From Desulfosporosinus shakirovi (GTDB lineage: Bacteria; Bacillota; Desulfitobacteriia; Desulfitobacteriales; Desulfitobacteriaceae): DNA of 64,000 nucleotides. The notes below the pieces were generated by a model that worked only from the letters and a program-made list of their open reading frames with translations, was not told the origin of the DNA and did no database searches. Each line of letters starts with the position of its first letter. Position 1 is the first letter of the stretch. The stretch lies in NCBI RefSeq assembly GCF_020595055.1, contig NZ_JAJDOO010000009.1, forward strand, positions 1 to 64,000. Direction: 5' to 3'. A program made the translations under genes and the position numbers. Positions 60,264 through 64,000 of the stretch are shown piece by piece.

Positions 60264-62596
60264 GAGGTCTCAATTTCAAACTTCAATTTAGCTTCTGACT
60301 GATCTTCCCAGATCAAATAGGCCGAAAAAGACTTTCCCGATTTCGATTTAAAACCTTTAATCAACGGAGTCTTCCCCTTCTTCAACAAGCTTTTGATTTG
60401 ATTTGGAGTAAGCACCTTACCACAGATCGGAGTTTTCCAGAGGACAAAATGACATCCTTGTCTCCAATTCGAACACCCAAACCCCTTCTGGCCTTCGATC
60501 ACCTCTCCACCGCACTTAGGACAGTTCCCTAATGCCAGCACTTGACTCTTGTTTGTTACTTTATTTTCATCGACCTGCTTCGAGGACTCTCTAACCTTAT
60601 TTTCTTTCTTACGAGCAGTTCTTGCTCTTGGCTCCTCTTTTCCTTTACCCTTTATTGAAGCATGTGCCGTCGGTGCAAGAGCCAGAGGGGTTTTACCGTG
60701 TCGTTGTTCGAAGGAACGCAGTTCCTTAATAATTCGTCCGATTGCATCTTCTACTTCTGTCATATACTGTTCAATGCTTAGTTCTCCTTTTTCCACTTTA
60801 GAAAGATCAAACTCCATTTGTCCGGTCATTTCCGCACTGATAAGGAGCTGAGCCTGAGGAAGTTTTTCCTTAATCAGTCGAATAAGTTCGACCCCTTTTT
60901 CTGTGGGTTTCAAAGCCTTATGATCCTGCAGTATGTATCCCCTGTCAATTAAATTTTCCATAATAGCCGGACGAGTCGCCACAGTACCTAACCCTTTCCC
61001 TTTCAATTGCTGACGGAGCACCTCATCATCAATCTGCTTGCCTGCACCTTCCATGGCTTTGAGAAGGTCTCCTTGGGTAAAGCGTTTTGGCGGTTTTGTG
61101 CTCTTTTCCTCGCTGAAAACACGTTTTGTCTGCACATCTTCTCCCTTACTCAAGGGAGGCAGCGCTGCGTTCTCATCCTCTGTCTGCTCCCGCTTGTCCT
61201 TCTTCTTGCCTTTTTTGACACCCTCATCCTCTAAATCATCTGGGTCGTAAATTTTCTTCCATCCCAGGCTTAATAATACCTTGCCTTTGGTTCGAAAAGA
61301 TTCACCCTCGATCATTGTTTCTACATCCGTCTGATGATATTGAGCAGGAGGAAACCAAACAGCCAGAAAACGTCGAACGACTAAATCATAGAGGTTCTGT
61401 TCTTCACGATTGAGCTTGTGAATGGCGACTTTTTCAGTCGTCGGAATGATGGCATGATGGGCAGTGATCGTATTGATTACGCGTTTACCTTTAGGCACAC
61501 CTAATAGACTGGCTTCATCTGCCAACTTCGAATAGGGCTCTTGATGTACCGCTTTAAGATGATCCGGCAACTTTGGAACCATGTCTTCGGAGAGATAAGC
61601 ACAATCAGTCCGTGGGTAAGTAATAGCTTTTTTCTCATAGAGTGACTGGGCTAATTGGAGAACCTTTTCCGCACTAAACCCATATTTTTTGGAACCAGCA
61701 ATCGTCAGCGAGGTCAGATCAAAGAGCAGGGGCGCAGGCTCCTGTACGTTTTTTTGTTCTATTTTAGTAACTCTTCCTGTTTTTCCTTGAGTTTTGGCTA
61801 CGATCTTCTCGGCGACTTGAGGATCTGTAATCCGTTTTGAGTCCTCGCTTGGATCAAACCATTTACCGAGATACTCCCCATTTGCACTCGAAAATTCAGC
61901 CCTTACTTCAAAGAACGGCTGAGCAACAAAGCCTTCAATTTCCCATTCTCGCTCGACAATCAACGCAAGTGTCGGTGTCTGTACTCTCCCTATAGAAATA
62001 ACATTGGGTTTTTTCCTTACAGCATCGAAACTCCCAAATAAGGCGGTGAACCCTTCCGTCAGATTCATTCCGAAATCCCAATCTGCAAGGGCACGGCCAT
62101 TTCCGGCAGCTGCCAGTCCTACCACCGATTCTGCGGATCGAAGGCTTTTTAATCCTTCTCGTATAGCTGCAGTTGTCAGCGAGGAAATCCACAGCCTCGA
62201 CAAGGGCTTACTGCACTTAGCCGCATCCCAGACTTCTTGAAAAAGCAACTGCCCCTCCCTGTCAGCATCCGTTCCGCAAATAATCTCTCCAATGTCTGAA
62301 GACCTTAACCAATTTTGGATTACTTCATATTGTTTAGCCGCTCCGGATTTAACCACCCGACGGAAGGCCTGCAAACTGGGCAGCACCGGTAAACGATTTA
62401 AACTCCAGCGTTTACCTACTCGATCCAAATCCATATATGCTTCAGGACGCTCCAGCTCTAAAAGGTGTCCATAGCACCATGTAATCACATACTTTTCATT
62501 TTCCAGGTATCCGTCGCCTCTTCCTCTTACTCCCAGGGCTGCAGCATATTCCCGAGCTTGTGAAGGCTTTTCTGCGATTATAAGTGTTCTTTCCAT
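60260..62596 (-). CDS. topB: DNA topoisomerase III with C-terminal zinc-type domain
   Basis: 778 residues. Toprim domain at the N-terminus (LIIAEKPSQAREYAAALG, CGTDADREGQLLFQEVW with the acidic metal residues) and the type IA active-site tyrosine in AITYPRTDCAYLSEDM. It relaxes or decatenates DNA. Two insertions stand out: an acidic/basic stretch around 450-480 (KKGKKKDKREQTEDENAA) and a basic linker at about 665-690. The C-terminus has CPKCGGEVIEGQKGFGCSNW and a final HFVLWKTPICGKVLTP repeat-like segment. Overlaps the MATE gene by 4 bases. Confidence 0.95.
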   Translation of the reverse strand: MERTLIIAEKPSQAREYAAALGVRGRGDGYLENEKYVITWCYGHLLELERPEAYMDLDRVGKRWSLNRLPVLPSLQAFRRVVKSGAAKQYEVIQNWLRSSDIGEIICGTDADREGQLLFQEVWDAAKCSKPLSRLWISSLTTAAIREGLKSLRSAESVVGLAAAGNGRALADWDFGMNLTEGFTALFGSFDAVRKKPNVISIGRVQTPTLALIVEREWEIEGFVAQPFFEVRAEFSSANGEYLGKWFDPSEDSKRITDPQVAEKIVAKTQGKTGRVTKIEQKNVQEPAPLLFDLTSLTIAGSKKYGFSAEKVLQLAQSLYEKKAITYPRTDCAYLSEDMVPKLPDHLKAVHQEPYSKLADEASLLGVPKGKRVINTITAHHAIIPTTEKVAIHKLNREEQNLYDLVVRRFLAVWFPPAQYHQTDVETMIEGESFRTKGKVLLSLGWKKIYDPDDLEDEGVKKGKKKDKREQTEDENAALPPLSKGEDVQTKRVFSEEKSTKPPKRFTQGDLLKAMEGAGKQIDDEVLRQQLKGKGLGTVATRPAIMENLIDRGYILQDHKALKPTEKGVELIRLIKEKLPQAQLLISAEMTGQMEFDLSKVEKGELSIEQYMTEVEDAIGRIIKELRSFEQRHGKTPLALAPTAHASIKGKGKEEPRARTARKKENKVRESSKQVDENKVTNKSQVLALGNCPKCGGEVIEGQKGFGCSNWRQGCHFVLWKTPICGKVLTPNQIKSLLKKGKTPLIKGFKSKSGKSFSAYLIWEDQSEAKLKFEIETS

Positions 62597-63086
62597 TCCT
62601 AAGCCTCACTTTATACATAACTATCTAAACTTGTTGCCATATAACATGATGAAGTCTAAATACACTTAACAATGTGTTTGATAGATAGTCTAATCTCAAA
62701 CCATTATATCTTAACACATAGATATTTTGTAGGATACGGGGGCAACTTTTATCTCTGAACGACTGATCCTTCCTATCTTAGAAAGGCGAATATATAAGAA
62801 ACAGAAAAAAGGTGCTGATCATATCTCTACGGTCAGGCACCTTCTAAGTGAACTCGTTCAGCTAAAGCTGAACATCGAGACTTCGGAGACGTAAGTCTCC
62901 AGTGAAGACTATCGCTGTAAGCGCACGGCCCATAATAAAATACTATTGCGCTAAAGATAGACGTATGCCAAATGCGCATAATCCATAGACCAGTACATCG
63001 GTGCCGTAGGATGGATTCTACCTCCTTCGCCACTAAGTGTTTTCACAAGGGACACCCACATATAGAAGCGGACTATATTCCTCATT
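62597..63086. other. Intergenic region with repeat copy C
   Basis: No gene; a 66-codon frame over the repeat is not credible. It holds the dispersed repeat at 62845-62925. Confidence 0.6.
62845..62925. repeat. Dispersed intergenic repeat, copy C
   Basis: The 53 bases at 62845-62897 are the reverse complement of 11544-11596 with five differences by my count; the rest (AGTGAAGACTATCGCTGT) resembles the GACTATCG core of copies A and B. Confidence 0.75.
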
Positions 63087-64000
63087 TCAAGCTTCTGAAC
63101 TCCAAGACCCTAGATAAGCTGCCTGCTCTTCAGTTAATTTATCAATTGATAAACCTAGGGATTGAAGTTTCAACATTGCTACTTTTTCGTCTATTTCTGT
63201 ATTGACTTGATAGACTTTAGGCTCTAACTCCTCATAATTCAAAGCAATATATTCTAAAGACAGAGCTTGTAAAGCAAAGGTCATATCCATAACTTCTGCC
63301 GGATGCCCATCTCCGGCAGCCAGATTAACTAATCGGCCATCGGCCAGTACATATAAGTTTTGGCCGTTAGGAAGGGTGTACTCAGTAATATTAGTTCGAG
63401 CTGTTCTTTCGGAGACAGAGATCTCTTTTAATTGGGCTACATTAACTTCAATATCGAAGTGTCCCGCATTACACATAATCGCACCGGATTTCATAACAAT
63501 AAAGTGCTCCTTATTGATTACATTCATATTGCCGGTAACCGTTATAAAGAAATCCCCGTGCTTTGCTGCTTCAACCATAGGCATTACTTCGAATCCGTCC
63601 ATCAAGGCCTCGTTTGCTTTAATAGGGTTAATCTCGCAAATGATTACTCGCGCTCCTAATCCTTTAGCCCGCAGAGCAACTCCTTTACCACACCAGCCAT
63701 ACCCAGCAACTACGGCTGTTTTACCAGCCACAACTAAGTTCGTCGTACGCATGATTCCATCCCAAACGGATTGTCCGGTACCATATCTGTTATCAAACAA
63801 ATATTTGCATTGGGCGTCATTTACAGCTACCATCGGAAACTTAAGGACCCCGTCACGAGCCATTGAATGCAAACGTAAAACACCGGTTGTCGTCTCTTCG
63901 GCTCCGCCCTTAACTTTCTGCAGGAGTTCAGGGCGAGTTGTGTGGATGGTTGAAACTAAGTCTCCCCCATCATCAATGATAAAATCGGGTTCGGTATCGA
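63087..64000 (-). CDS. ahcY: S-adenosylhomocysteine hydrolase (5' end outside the window)
   Basis: The visible 303 residues are the C-terminal part; the frame stays open to the window edge. The substrate region [15 protein letters not shown], then [15 protein letters not shown] and [18 protein letters not shown] domain [20 protein letters not shown] and the [20 protein letters not shown] signature. It splits S-adenosylhomocysteine into adenosine and homocysteine, recycling methylation by-product. The tail lacks the long KYRY ending of eukaryotic-type enzymes, ending [12 protein letters not shown]. Located 490 bases from topB; no operon link is visible. Confidence 0.95.
   Translation of the reverse strand, partial: DTEPDFIIDDGGDLVSTIHTTRPELLQKVKGGAEETTTGVLRLHSMARDGVLKFPMVAVNDAQCKYLFDNRYGTGQSVWDGIMRTTNLVVAGKTAVVAGYGWCGKGVALRAKGLGARVIICEINPIKANEALMDGFEVMPMVEAAKHGDFFITVTGNMNVINKEHFIVMKSGAIMCNAGHFDIEVNVAQLKEISVSERTARTNITEYTLPNGQNLYVLADGRLVNLAAGDGHPAEVMDMTFALQALSLEYIALNYEELEPKVYQVNTEIDEKVAMLKLQSLGLSIDKLTEEQAAYLGSWSSEA

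Noticed and set aside
62833-63033. 66-codon minus-strand frame
   Set aside because: It is made of the dispersed repeat copy C and has no family resemblance.

Overview
The window reads as chromosome of a Gram-positive, endospore-lineage sulfate reducer of the Desulfosporosinus / Desulfitobacterium type (Peptococcaceae in the broad sense). The sequence-level reasons are: a dissimilatory sulfate activation and APS reduction cluster (qmoA, qmoB, HdrC-HdrB fusion, sat, aprB, aprA), low-GC coding with strong AGGAGG-type ribosome sites and many TTG starts, a methylamine-type corrinoid methyltransferase with an in-frame amber codon (pyrrolysine), and two sigma-54 activators. No rRNA, tRNA, CRISPR array or insertion sequence was recognised.

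Layout. 0.2-6.0 kb: chemical/tellurite-stress group (TelA, a YceG-like triple-repeat protein whose frame runs upstream of any standard start codon, an ArsC/Spx-like protein, and a TerD-zinc ribbon-TerB fusion). 6.4-28 kb: an accessory island of four universal stress proteins, five paralogues of a roughly 200-residue family I cannot name, four putative sulfate/anion transporters (TauE/SafE, DASS/SLC13, two SulP), a sensor kinase, an NtrC-type response regulator, several small proteins, two near-duplicate sigma-54 promoters, and at least five copies of a conserved two-block intergenic element. 28.8-38 kb: YlbF-like protein and the sulfate-reduction cluster. 38.7-47.5 kb: housekeeping and redox genes (hydroxyacid dehydrogenase, desulfoferrodoxin, LysM-carboxypeptidase, MoxR/CoxE pair, DEAD-box helicase, thioredoxin reductase and thioredoxin). 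47.6-58.4 kb: a quaternary/methylated amine island (alkaline-phosphatase-superfamily enzyme, pyrrolysine mttB, corrinoid mttC, non-pyrrolysine MttB homologue, PAS-sigma-54 activator, LysR regulator, BCCT transporter). 58.9-64 kb: MATE exporter, topoisomerase III, and the 3' part of S-adenosylhomocysteine hydrolase running off the window end.

How the genes work together. Sulfate probably enters through the island transporters, is activated by Sat, and APS is reduced by AprBA with electrons through QmoAB and the HdrCB-like protein. The kinase (16.2-17.7 kb) and the response regulator (21.8-23.1 kb) are probably one two-component pair acting at the twin sigma-54 promoters at 17.92 and 19.40 kb, which drive a small protein plus one paralogue of the unknown family, and SulP. 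In the amine island, six copies of the dyad AAGTC-N5-GACTT flank the mtt operon and the BCCT transporter, upstream of a good sigma-54 promoter for the transporter; the PAS-type activator or the LysR protein is the likely ligand. The strongest candidates for undescribed biology are the five-paralogue family with its stress-protein/anion-transporter partners and shared leader elements, and the AAGTC-N5-GACTT regulon of the methyltransferase island.
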